This document shows, piece by piece, positions 53,139-60,365 of a DNA stretch of 64,000 bases. Position 1 is the first letter of the stretch. Every line of letters begins with the position of its first letter. This DNA is from Shimia sp040370365 (GTDB lineage: Bacteria > Pseudomonadota > Alphaproteobacteria > Rhodobacterales > Rhodobacteraceae): the NCBI RefSeq assembly GCF_040370365.1, contig NZ_BAABWQ010000004.1:682001-746000 (forward strand), written 5' to 3'. Position numbers and translations under genes: made by a program. The notes beneath the pieces were generated by a model. That model did not search any database, was not told where the DNA came from, and worked only from the letters and a program-made list of their open reading frames with translations.

Positions 53139-53150
53139 TTGTAATTACAA
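53139..53150 (+). promoter_or_regulatory. TTGTAATTACAA palindrome, LysR operator candidate
   Basis: A perfect 12-base palindrome directly before the LysR ATG. LysR regulators often bind T-N11-A dyads in the shared divergent promoter region, as here between the regulator and the small minus-strand gene. A second AT-rich half, ATTCAATACAAATTC, lies about 25 bases upstream. Confidence 0.45.
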
Positions 53151-54026
53151 ATGAACTGGACAGACATTCCCTCCCTCTCGGCCCTGCGCGCCTTTGAGGC
53201 CGCCGCGCGCCACCAAAGCCTCAGCGCCGCTGCACGCGAGTTGAACGTCACCCATGCGGCGATCGCGCAACACGTACGTCACTTGGAAACAGAATTGGCC
53301 ACGCCTCTTTTGACTCGCGCGGGACGCGGCGTGGCCCCAACGGAGGCCGGGCTACATCTCGCACGTCAGCTGGGCGACGGATTTGAAACGATTGCCGAAG
53401 CGATCACAACGCTGCGCCGCGAAACCGATGACCGCCCGCTGACTGTCAGCGCCACGCCCACCTTTGCCACCAATTGGCTGATGCCGCGTATCGGAGGCTT
53501 CTGGAAGGCCCACCCCGAGGTGTCCGTTAACATCCACCCGAGCACAAAATTGGTCGACCTGCGCAAAGACGGTGTGGACATGGCCATTCGGTTCGGCAGC
53601 GGGCACTGGCCGGGCACCGAGGCACAGCTTCTCACACGCGGGGATTTTTGGGTGGTCGCCTCACCTGAGTTCTTGAAAGAAAACCCGGTTGAGCGCTTGG
53701 AGGACACCGCTCAAATGCCTTGGGTGATGGAGCCGCACATGCTGGAAATGCGGCGCGTTCTCCAAGAGGCCGGATTGGATCTGGACGCGGTGAATATGAC
53801 GTTATTGGACAGCAATCAGCTTGTGCTCTCTGCATCCATCGCCGGACTTGGCATATCAGTCAATCCAAGCAGCCTTGTGGAACGTGACGTGGCCGCAGGC
53901 ACGCTCAAAAGGATCGCTTGTTTGCCCGCGGGGACTTTGGGGTATTACATCTTAACGTTGCCACGCCTGCTCAGTCCCAAAGAGCGTCTCTTTAAAAAAT
54001 GGCTTCTGTCGCATATCGACACCTAG
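53151..54026 (+). CDS. LysR-family transcriptional regulator (GcvA-like)
   Basis: A 291-residue LysR-type regulator. The N-terminal winged HTH is LSALRAFEAAARHQSLSAAARELNVTHAAIAQHVRHLE, followed by the linker and a LysR_substrate domain (PTFATNWLMPRIGGFWKAHPEVSVNIHPS, VDMAIRFGSGHW). The sequence layout is GcvA-like. Co-inducer and targets are unknown; the divergent small gene is the nearest candidate. It converges with the YiaA-like gene across a hairpin. Confidence 0.92.
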   Translation: MNWTDIPSLSALRAFEAAARHQSLSAAARELNVTHAAIAQHVRHLETELATPLLTRAGRGVAPTEAGLHLARQLGDGFETIAEAITTLRRETDDRPLTVSATPTFATNWLMPRIGGFWKAHPEVSVNIHPSTKLVDLRKDGVDMAIRFGSGHWPGTEAQLLTRGDFWVVASPEFLKENPVERLEDTAQMPWVMEPHMLEMRRVLQEAGLDLDAVNMTLLDSNQLVLSASIAGLGISVNPSSLVERDVAAGTLKRIACLPAGTLGYYILTLPRLLSPKERLFKKWLLSHIDT

Positions 54027-54028
54027 CG

Positions 54029-54063
54029 CTATGCCGCCCGGCACATACGCGCAGGCGGCATAG
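54029..54063. terminator. hairpin between converging LysR and YiaA-like genes
   Basis: Perfect 10-base stem CTATGCCGCC / GGCGGCATAG with a 15-base loop. Probably a bidirectional terminator, although a T-tract is lacking. Confidence 0.6.
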
Positions 54064-54076
54064 AAACTTTGGCGGA

Positions 54077-54361
54077 TTAGATGTCAGATTTGGTCTCCAA
54101 CAGCGCCTCTTCCAGCATTTTTTCGTCCCGCACTTCTTCGATACGACGAATGCGATCTTCGCGGCTCTGATTGTCAAAGCGATATTTGACCACGTTGATC
54201 AGGCTGATTGTCAACAGCACAACCCCCATGCCCCAATAGCCTTTGGTGGACAGCGGCACGTCGGTGGACAGCCAAAGCGAAATGCCCAGAAGAATATAAG
54301 CAAGCGCCACACCCGCCATATTGAGCATGATGATGGTGCCATTGTCATTACGTTGTGTCAT
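54077..54361 (-). CDS. YiaA/YiaB-family two-helix membrane protein
   Basis: A 94-residue protein with two membrane helices (about 13-32 NMAGVALAYILLGISLWLST and 40-60 GYWGMGVVLLTISLINVVK) and a charged C-terminal tail (YRFDNQSREDRIRRIEEVRDEKMLEEALLETKSDI). The KGYWGMGVVLLTISLINV segment matches the YiaAB two-helix pattern. GGAGA lies before the ATG. It follows pspA by 54 bases, so it is likely the second gene of a pspA-yiaA unit; YiaA homologues are poorly characterised. Confidence 0.75.
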   Translation of the reverse strand: MTQRNDNGTIIMLNMAGVALAYILLGISLWLSTDVPLSTKGYWGMGVVLLTISLINVVKYRFDNQSREDRIRRIEEVRDEKMLEEALLETKSDI

Positions 54362-54415
54362 GTGATCTCTCCGTTGAATTTTTGATGCGTTGGTCGTGTC
54401 GTCAATGTGGGGTTA

Positions 54416-55090
54416 TCATTCGGCTTTCAGCCGATCTAAAACGTGCGATGCGGTTGCCTTGGCATGAGCACCAAACCCCGCATCGGCCATACGTCCGGCG
54501 ATGTTGGTGTGCTCCAACCCTGCGTCGATATCGCGTAGGATTTCTCCCTGTTCAAACGGATCATCCTCTCCCATCACTCGTGAAATCAGCGCTTCGGCCT
54601 CCTCAAACGGGCTGTCCCCACCCAAGTGTTGGTTCACTCGGCGCTGAATGCCTTGCTCTTTGCGAATTGCGCGTGCGCAGAGGGCCCCTTGTTTGAGGTC
54701 GATTATGCGGCGATGCGCCGTTTCGACCGATTGACGCAACTGCAAGACACGGGTCTCAAGACGTGCATCAGTCTCACGACGCACAGACAATTCGTTCTCC
54801 AAGTCGGCAACGGCCTGTGCCGCCTGTTGCGCCAGATCATCGCGTCCCGCATCCAGAGCCTCCTTGGCACGCGACAGAAGGTCTGCGCCCCGTGCATCCA
54901 GAAGATCAATCTGGCGGGCTTCATTGCGTTGGCGCTGAATCAAACTTGCCAGCGCCATCTTCGCAGCTTTCAGATTGTCTGTGGCCTCTCGAATTTTTTG
55001 ATCAATGAGTTCAATTGCATAAACATCTCGAACCCGCTCTTCAGCACGGGCGCTGCTGCCAGAGATAAGGGTTTTTAAAGTTCCAAACAT
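54416..55090 (-). CDS. pspA: PspA/IM30 family envelope-stress protein
   Basis: A 224-residue, mostly alpha-helical protein of the PspA/Vipp1 fold: MFGTLKTLISGSSARAEERVRDVYAIELIDQKIREATDNLKAAK, long coiled-coil arms (LIQRQRNEARQIDLLDARGADLLSRAKEALDAGRDDLAQQAAQAVADLENEL), and a C-terminal helix. PspA binds stressed inner membrane and limits proton leakage. The start is ATG 55090 with GGAG eight bases upstream. Unlike the classic psp operon there is no pspF, pspB or pspC; the upstream gene is a TetR regulator, and three TGAACnnnGTTCA sites lie in front of pspA. Confidence 0.87.
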   Translation of the reverse strand: MFGTLKTLISGSSARAEERVRDVYAIELIDQKIREATDNLKAAKMALASLIQRQRNEARQIDLLDARGADLLSRAKEALDAGRDDLAQQAAQAVADLENELSVRRETDARLETRVLQLRQSVETAHRRIIDLKQGALCARAIRKEQGIQRRVNQHLGGDSPFEEAEALISRVMGEDDPFEQGEILRDIDAGLEHTNIAGRMADAGFGAHAKATASHVLDRLKAE

Positions 55091-55105
55091 GAGTCTCTCC
55101 AATTG

Positions 55106-55118
55106 TGAACATCGTTCA
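55106..55118. promoter_or_regulatory. TetR operator candidate 1 (TGAACatcGTTCA)
   Basis: Five-base arms TGAAC / GTTCA around a 3-base centre, 16 bases before the pspA ATG and downstream of its -10 region. Confidence 0.7.
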
Positions 55119-55126
55119 TGATTTGG

Positions 55127-55155
55127 GAGATAGAAAATTCCTGAACATTGTTCAA
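55127..55155 (-). promoter_or_regulatory. pspA promoter
   Basis: On the minus strand TTGAAC (-35, plus positions 55150-55155) and TATCTC (-10, plus positions 55127-55132) are spaced by exactly 17 bases. The -35 overlaps operator 2 (55142-55154), so repressor binding there would block RNA polymerase. Confidence 0.65.
55142..55154. promoter_or_regulatory. TetR operator candidate 2 (TGAACattGTTCA)
   Basis: A perfect palindrome with 6-base arms (TGAACA / TGTTCA) overlapping the -35 element of the pspA promoter. It is the strongest of the four sites. Confidence 0.75.
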
Positions 55156-55163
55156 GTATTATT

Positions 55164-55176
55164 TGAACGATGTTCA
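55164..55176. promoter_or_regulatory. TetR operator candidate 3 (TGAACgatGTTCA)
   Basis: Same 5-base arms, 22 bases (two helical turns) from operator 2, upstream of the pspA promoter; two repressor dimers could lie on the same face of the DNA. Confidence 0.7.
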
Positions 55177-55205
55177 GGAAAACCTTACCTTTTGAAACGT
55201 GTTGC

Positions 55206-55805
55206 TTAGGCCGTGGCTGTGGGACCGATACGCGACAGCACCTGCGCGATCATGGTGCGAATATGCTCGGGCGGCACACCGGAAATCCGGTTCTCCAACC
55301 CTAACAGCACAATGCCATGCACCGCCGAAAACATCGCCCGTGTCATCAGGCTCAACTCTGCCTCATCCATCTGCGGGAAAAGCTCGCTTAGCGGCTGTCG
55401 TATATTGGCAAACAGCCCCCCCAAAGAGGTCATATACCAATCCGGCACAGGGCCATCGGCTGGCATTTCAATGTCAAATAGCGCGCGCCACAGCTTGGGG
55501 TGAGCAGCCGCAAAATCGAGATACGCATTGGACATCTGTATCAATCGTGCCCGCGGGGCTTCGCTGCCGGCATAAGACGCGGTCACAGCGGCCCCGAGTT
55601 TCTTGAACGTCCGCCCGTTCACCTCCAGAGCAAGGTCATGCAAGTCGTCAAACACGTTGTAGATCGCGCCCAAAGCGCAGCCAGCCTCTTTGGCCAAATC
55701 TCGTGCTTTAAGAGACGATAACCCGCCGTGCTCAATCTGTGTCTGCGCCGCATCGATCAATTTCATGCGCAACGCTGCACGCCGCTCAGCCACTTTGCCT
55801 GCCAT
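55206..55805 (-). CDS. TetR/AcrR-family transcriptional regulator
   Basis: A 199-residue regulator: N-terminal HTH (RMKLIDAAQTQIEHGGLSSLKARDLAKEAGCALGAIYNVFDDLHDLALEV, with the typical IYNxFxxxxxL helix) and a TetR_C-type ligand/dimer domain (LARA, YLDFAAAHPKLWRALFDIEMPAD). The start is ATG 55805; a longer N-terminus with Cys and Arg runs is unlikely, and a GTG four codons earlier is possible. Ligand unknown. A matching operator at 55821-55833 lies right before the start (autoregulation) and three more lie upstream of pspA. Confidence 0.88.
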   Translation of the reverse strand: MAGKVAERRAALRMKLIDAAQTQIEHGGLSSLKARDLAKEAGCALGAIYNVFDDLHDLALEVNGRTFKKLGAAVTASYAGSEAPRARLIQMSNAYLDFAAAHPKLWRALFDIEMPADGPVPDWYMTSLGGLFANIRQPLSELFPQMDEAELSLMTRAMFSAVHGIVLLGLENRISGVPPEHIRTMIAQVLSRIGPTATA

Positions 55806-55820
55806 CGCCACATCCACTCT

Positions 55821-55833
55821 TGAACTACGTTCA
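55821..55833. promoter_or_regulatory. TetR operator candidate 4 (TGAACtacGTTCA), before the tetR start
   Basis: The same 5-base arms and 3-base centre as operators 1-3, 16 bases upstream of the regulator ATG, next to a possible promoter on the minus strand (TTGCGC, 18 bases, TACATA). Suggests autoregulation. Confidence 0.7.
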
Positions 55834-55977
55834 TGTATGTACCGCGTGAGACAACAACAGCGCAAGCCCACCGTCACAGCTTTGTTTTCCGCGCAAGGCA
55901 GGTCTTCAACCGACAATCGCGCCATGACTCACCATTTTGTTCTTTATATGTTCTCACAATCTGGATAGCGTGCCTGC

Positions 55978-57162
55978 ATGACACTTAAGATCTCCAATCG
56001 CGATGCGCGCAGGTTCTGGCTGTTCAATCAGGGCCTTGCAGAAACCCCCACCGGCCCCGCTGATCCCTTAGCGATCATCAAGCGGCTGGGGTTTGTTCAG
56101 CTCGATAGCATTCAAGTGTTGTCACGCGCGCATCATCACATTTTGTGGACACGCAATCAGAATTACCGCGAACCGATGCTCAACAAATTGCTCGCCGACG
56201 ACCGCAGCGTGTTTGAGCATTTCACCCATGATGCCTCCGTGTTGCCGATGGACAGCTACCCCTATTGGACGGTGCAATTTGCCCGGCGCAAGGCGCGCAT
56301 GGACGGCAAAGGCTGGTTCAAAACCGCATTGGAGAAGGTGGATCTCGCCGAGATCAAAGCCCGTATCGCCAATGAAGGCGCGCTATCCACGGAAGCCTTC
56401 GACACCAAAGTTGACGGCCCCAAAGAGATGTGGTCCCGCCCGCCTCATAAGCAGGCGCTCGACTACATGTGGTACGCAGGCAGCTTGGCCACATGTTACA
56501 GGCACAACTTCAAGAAATTCTACAACCTGCCTGAGCGCGTCGTCCCTGATCACATCCGCGCCACCCAGATCCCGGAACAAGACCAACACAATTGGCTCTG
56601 CACACAGGCCCTCGACCGGCTTGGTTTTGCGAGCCCAGGTGACATCAAGCGGTTTTGGGAAGCCATGGACACGTCCGACGTACGCGCTTGGTTGGACACC
56701 ATGTCGCTGCAAGACGTCCAAGTCGAATCTGCCGACGGGGACTGGGTGACAATGCTGGCGCCCCACGACATTGAGGACCGCCTGGCCAAAGTGCCCGCCC
56801 CGACATCGCGCCTAAGGCTGCTCAACCCATTTGATCCTGTGGTCCGCGACCGCACCCGTTTGTCGCGCCTGTTTGGCTTTGACTACCGTATCGAGATTTT
56901 TGTGCCCGCCGCCAAACGCCAATGGGGTTACTATGTGTACCCACTCTTGGAAGGTGATCGTTTTGTCGGCCGCATTGAGGCAAAGGCAAACCGGAAATCA
57001 GGTCAGCTTACGGTCACAAAACTATGGCGCGAACCAGGCGTACAATGGACATCCGCGCGCGCTGACAAACTCACCGCTGAGCTCACACGCATGGGCCGCT
57101 TCATTGGCACACCAGACATCCAATGGGTCTGTGCACCCGAGCCATCCGCCCCGCCGCAGTGA
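55978..57162 (+). CDS. AlkZ/YcaQ-like winged-helix DNA glycosylase
   Basis: A 394-residue protein of the HTH_42 (AlkZ/YcaQ) family, which unhooks DNA interstrand crosslinks and removes bulky alkyl bases. Family features: N-terminal winged-helix start (ISNRDARRFWLFNQGL), RLGFVQLDSIQVLSRAHHHILWTR containing the QLD position used for catalysis in place of QxQ, and LPMDSYPYWTVQFARRKARM plus WGYYVYPLLEGDRFVGRIEAKANRK late in the chain. Divergent from the tetR gene. I am confident of the family, less of the exact substrate. Confidence 0.87.
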   Translation: MTLKISNRDARRFWLFNQGLAETPTGPADPLAIIKRLGFVQLDSIQVLSRAHHHILWTRNQNYREPMLNKLLADDRSVFEHFTHDASVLPMDSYPYWTVQFARRKARMDGKGWFKTALEKVDLAEIKARIANEGALSTEAFDTKVDGPKEMWSRPPHKQALDYMWYAGSLATCYRHNFKKFYNLPERVVPDHIRATQIPEQDQHNWLCTQALDRLGFASPGDIKRFWEAMDTSDVRAWLDTMSLQDVQVESADGDWVTMLAPHDIEDRLAKVPAPTSRLRLLNPFDPVVRDRTRLSRLFGFDYRIEIFVPAAKRQWGYYVYPLLEGDRFVGRIEAKANRKSGQLTVTKLWREPGVQWTSARADKLTAELTRMGRFIGTPDIQWVCAPEPSAPPQ

Positions 57163-57202
57163 AACGGTCCCGCCACATCCACCACAGCGCAAGGTCTGTG
57201 AC

Positions 57203-57577
57203 CTAAAGCACACCCTGCCAACGCAAAAACACGATCAGCAGTGCCGTAAGCGCAATCAAATTAAAGCTTATTGAGCCCAGAACATCCAAAAGCCGGTCAA
57301 TGCGCCGCTCCCGCACGTCTACAGAAGACAGATGCGCTTTGATCTCAGCAAAGGCACACCCCACTGCATCACCGTCAACCTGCACCATCAACTTCGGATT
57401 TCCGCCGAGTTTTTGCGCCGCGCTGATGACCTCGGCCTGCCGATGCAACCGCGACGGAACACGCCGCCCCAACTTGCGCATGGCCTTATCCAACGTCTTT
57501 GCACGTACCCCAAATTTCTCGCGCGCAAGCTCCAGAAGCTGCGTTACTTTGTCATCAATGTCGTGTGAAGCAATCAT
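57203..57577 (-). CDS. hypothetical protein with C-terminal membrane anchor
   Basis: Unrecognised 124-residue protein. The first 95 residues are basic and helical (DDKVTQLLELAREKFGVRAKTLDKAMRKLGRRVPSRLHRQAEVISAAQKL), and the last 25 form one membrane helix (LGSISFNLIALTALLIVFLRW). This tail-anchored layout could tether a small domain to the inner membrane. Its stop is close to the stop of the converging glycosylase gene. Confidence 0.72.
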   Translation of the reverse strand: MIASHDIDDKVTQLLELAREKFGVRAKTLDKAMRKLGRRVPSRLHRQAEVISAAQKLGGNPKLMVQVDGDAVGCAFAEIKAHLSSVDVRERRIDRLLDVLGSISFNLIALTALLIVFLRWQGVL

Positions 57578-57650
57578 GGCGACACTCTAGACTGTCACGA
57601 CTTTGCACTCAACTCTGGAACACCTGCCCCGGCCACGGTATCACGGCCCT

Positions 57651-58412
57651 ATGTTGAACTTCATTGATCATGGCACCGCCAGCCCCCACCCCCCGCTTCT
57701 GATTGTGCACGGGCTGTTTGGCTCTGGCCGAAATTGGGGCGCTGTTGCAAAACGGCTTTCCGCCCACCGTCGGGTGATCTGTGTGGATCAACGCAATCAT
57801 GGGCAAAGCCCTTGGTTTGATAGCCATTCCTACGAGGACATGGCCGCCAACCTTGCCGAAGTGATCCACCATTTGGGCAGCCCGATGGACGTACTCGGCC
57901 ACTCCATGGGGGGCAAAGCTGCGATGATGCTCGCGCTCACGCAGCCGGAATTGGTCAACAGACTGATCATCGCCGACATCGCGCCCGTCACATACGGGCA
58001 CGATCAGAACCAAAACATCGAAGCCATGCGTGCAGTTGACCTCAGCCAGGTTGCCAAACGATCCGATGCGATAGCGCAATTGGCAAACCATCTGGAAGAC
58101 ACCACTTTACAGACGTTTTTCACGCAATCCTTGGATGTCAAAGAGCAACGCTGGCGTCTGAACCTTGATGTCTTGGATCGCGAAATGCCCAAAATTCTGG
58201 GTTTTCCGGTTACCACCGGGCGCTACGAAGGACCCACCTTATTTCTCAGCGGCGCAACGTCGGACTATGTCACACATGACCAACGGCCGATGATCCGAGA
58301 GAAATTTCCCAAGGCCCGATTTGCGAAAATCACCGGCGCGGGCCACTGGCTACACGCCGAAAAGCCACGTGAATTCATCGCGTCTGTGCAAGCCTGGCTC
58401 GACATCGCTTAA
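57651..58412 (+). CDS. alpha/beta-fold hydrolase (YbfF-like esterase)
   Basis: A 253-residue alpha/beta hydrolase. The oxyanion-hole region is LLIVHGLFGSGRNWG, nucleophile elbow DVLGHSMGGKAAM, and the histidine is in ITGAGHWLHAEKP; these match the YbfF type (also RNHGQSPW). Substrate unknown; YbfF cleaves acyl-CoA and malonyl-CoA-like thioesters in other species. The start is ATG 57651, which begins the fold. Its stop overlaps the next minus-strand gene by 4 bases. Confidence 0.87.
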   Translation: MLNFIDHGTASPHPPLLIVHGLFGSGRNWGAVAKRLSAHRRVICVDQRNHGQSPWFDSHSYEDMAANLAEVIHHLGSPMDVLGHSMGGKAAMMLALTQPELVNRLIIADIAPVTYGHDQNQNIEAMRAVDLSQVAKRSDAIAQLANHLEDTTLQTFFTQSLDVKEQRWRLNLDVLDREMPKILGFPVTTGRYEGPTLFLSGATSDYVTHDQRPMIREKFPKARFAKITGAGHWLHAEKPREFIASVQAWLDIA

Positions 58413-58591
58413 CGGGCATAAAGCACTTGCGACACTTTCCAGCTGACTGGAAAACCTGCGAAAAACCCAACCAGCGCCGCCAAAAACAGACCAAAGCCCA
58501 TGTCAGTTCCCGCCATCAGCGCGACGATCACACCAACACCGGCAAGAGTTGCGCCAATAAACAGATGTAAAATGATTGCCAAACGTAACAT
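58409..58591 (-). CDS. small two-helix membrane protein
   Basis: A 60-residue protein, MLRLAIILHLFIGATLAGVGVIVALMAGTDMGFGLFLAALVGFFAGFPVSW, with two hydrophobic helices and a short charged end. GGAG lies six bases before ATG 58591. Short proteins of this type in Rhodobacterales often carry the erroneous name CTP synthetase; there is no similarity to that enzyme. Function unknown. Confidence 0.75.
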   Translation of the reverse strand: MLRLAIILHLFIGATLAGVGVIVALMAGTDMGFGLFLAALVGFFAGFPVSWKVSQVLYAR

Positions 58592-58678
58592 GGGAAACTC
58601 CATTTTGCGGTTTTCCCTTGTTTTGCAGACCACCCCACGCATCGCTTTGACATGGATCAGACGTAGGTTGGGGGATGG

Positions 58679-59434
58679 TCAAGGAGCCGCGATCTGCATG
58701 ACCACCGCGCCATCATGGTCAACAAGAACAGTCTGCCCAGCGCGCAGGCCAACGCCGGATACCTTTGAAAGCGCGTCAAAAAATGCGGTTTCCTGAGCCC
58801 CCAAATCGCCGATACAGGCCATGCGTGTGACCGCCATATTGCCAAAACTCAACACCTCACCAGATTGCGTGTAGCTCCCGGTAAACTGGTTACATCCGCT
58901 GGTGCCGCTGACCCGACCGTCGGTTCCGAAGCGCAGTTCAGGCGGCTTCTCGCTCTGCACTGAGCCGCTCGCGAGTTCAACCACGCGCCAGTTGCTGCCA
59001 CTCAACGCTCCACTCTGAGATTCCACCATTTTCTCCAACATGACATCTACCTGTGCCGGGGCCCCACGCGTCAGCGCCGGGTGCACAGTTGTGCTACGCC
59101 ACAACACCTGATCCCCCACGCGGATCAACGCGCTAACGGCATAACGACCGCTGTCCAGCACCATCCCGTCATCGTAGCTCAACCGATAGTCTACCGGCAC
59201 TTGCCCCGCCGGGCGCAACGTCTGACTGGCCAAGAGAGTTGCGGCCACATCCATCTTACTCACATCCAACAGCCGCACTTCGACCAACGCACCCTGTGGC
59301 AAGGCGATCTTTTCACGATAGGCGACGCTGCCCGTCAAATCGCGGATGTCGGCGGCCCCCGCTCCGGCGCTCAGCGCAACCACAACAGCCACCGCCGCAC
59401 CCAATCCCGCCTTCATAGTCCCAAACTGCACCAT
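58679..59434 (-). CDS. exported YbaY-like and META/HslJ-like two-domain protein
   Basis: A 251-residue protein with signal peptide (FGTMKAGLGAAVAVVVALSAGAGAAD), then a YbaY/lipoprotein-chaperone-like beta domain (TGSVAYREKIALPQGALVEVRLLDVSKMDVAA ... LSYDDGMVLDSGRYAVSALIRVGDQVLW), then a META (HslJ) domain (LSGSNWRVVELAS ... LRFGTDGRVSGTSGCNQFTGSYTQSGEVLSFGNMAVTRMAC). Both domains occur separately in envelope-stress and secretion proteins; the fusion suggests a periplasmic role. The start is ATG 59434 with AGGA six bases upstream. Divergent from the response regulator. Confidence 0.8.
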   Translation of the reverse strand: MVQFGTMKAGLGAAVAVVVALSAGAGAADIRDLTGSVAYREKIALPQGALVEVRLLDVSKMDVAATLLASQTLRPAGQVPVDYRLSYDDGMVLDSGRYAVSALIRVGDQVLWRSTTVHPALTRGAPAQVDVMLEKMVESQSGALSGSNWRVVELASGSVQSEKPPELRFGTDGRVSGTSGCNQFTGSYTQSGEVLSFGNMAVTRMACIGDLGAQETAFFDALSKVSGVGLRAGQTVLVDHDGAVVMQIAAP

Positions 59435-59622
59435 TTTTGATCCTGCATGCACAAACTGTAAAATCTCTGGGATCTACCTAAGCATGACACGCACTCGTAA
59501 CAAACTCTGACAATCGTTGTCGGCGGCGTACCGCCAACAAACCAGAACCGAAGTGTTTTAGATCGGGACTTTACGACTTTTGACCCCCTTGGCGTGGCGC
59601 GCATGTCTGTTACGTTGGGAAA

Positions 59623-60309
59623 ATGGCTACGTCAGACGGTTTCTCCGCCCCCATACGGTTCTCAAGCGCACTTGTGGTGGATGATCACCCATTGTTTTGT
59701 GACGCTTTGGTCATGACGCTGCAGGCTGTGTCCCCCATCAAAACAGTGGCCACTGCCCCCTGTTTGGCAGATGCATTGCACCGCCTCGCATCCGAACCTG
59801 CCCCGGATTTGGTGGTGCTTGATCTAAATTTGCCCGATGTGGACGGCTTTGACGGCCTATTGCGTCTTCGCAAGTCCACACGTGCCAAAGTTCTGGTGGT
59901 GTCCTCCATGGCGGACAGCCGAACGATAAATGCCGCACTGCAAGCAGGGGCGGCCGGGTTTGTCCCCAAACACAGCCAGCGCGACCTGTTTCGCCGCGCC
60001 CTGCAAACCCTTGCCGCAGGGCAAACCTTTGTGCCGGAAGGTCACATGCCAACGGCTGAGGCTGACGCCAGCACGCAGGACGCTGTCGCGCGCCTGGCCT
60101 CACTGACCGCGCAACAGGCCCGCATCCTTGATTTGATCTGTGAAGGCAAATTGAACAAACAAATTGCCTATGAGCTGTCCATTGCCGAAACCACCGTCAA
60201 GGCACATATCACTGCGATCATGCGCAAACTTGGTGTCCACAGCCGCACGCAGGCTGTATTGATCGCCAAAGAGGCCAGCTTTGAGGAGCACTTGCGCAGC
60301 AGCGGCTAG
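59623..60309 (+). CDS. NarL/FixJ-family response regulator
   Basis: A 228-residue regulator: receiver at 12-130 with acidic pocket DD (SALVVDDHPLF), phospho-acceptor Asp67 in LVVLDLNLP, Ser/Thr VVSS and Lys in FVPKHS, then a LuxR-type HTH (LTAQQARILDLICEGKLNKQIAYELSIAETTVKAHITAIMRKLGVHSRTQAVLIA). All catalytic residues look intact. It is first in an operon with the FIST and hybrid-kinase genes (56-base and 4-base gaps), and probably the phosphorylation target of that kinase. Confidence 0.93.
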   Translation: MATSDGFSAPIRFSSALVVDDHPLFCDALVMTLQAVSPIKTVATAPCLADALHRLASEPAPDLVVLDLNLPDVDGFDGLLRLRKSTRAKVLVVSSMADSRTINAALQAGAAGFVPKHSQRDLFRRALQTLAAGQTFVPEGHMPTAEADASTQDAVARLASLTAQQARILDLICEGKLNKQIAYELSIAETTVKAHITAIMRKLGVHSRTQAVLIAKEASFEEHLRSSG

Positions 60310-60365
60310 CCCGCCTAGTCTGTCCGAGACGGTTTGGGGAGCGACCGTGGGAGGAACACGCCAGC

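Noticed and set aside
59509..59540. GACAA-tcg-TTGTC dyad and adjoining GGCGG/CCGCC stem before the response regulator
   Set aside because: Real as a structure, but single and without a known binding motif; too little to call an operator or a NO-responsive (FNR/Dnr) site, whose TTGAT-N4-ATCAA pattern is absent.
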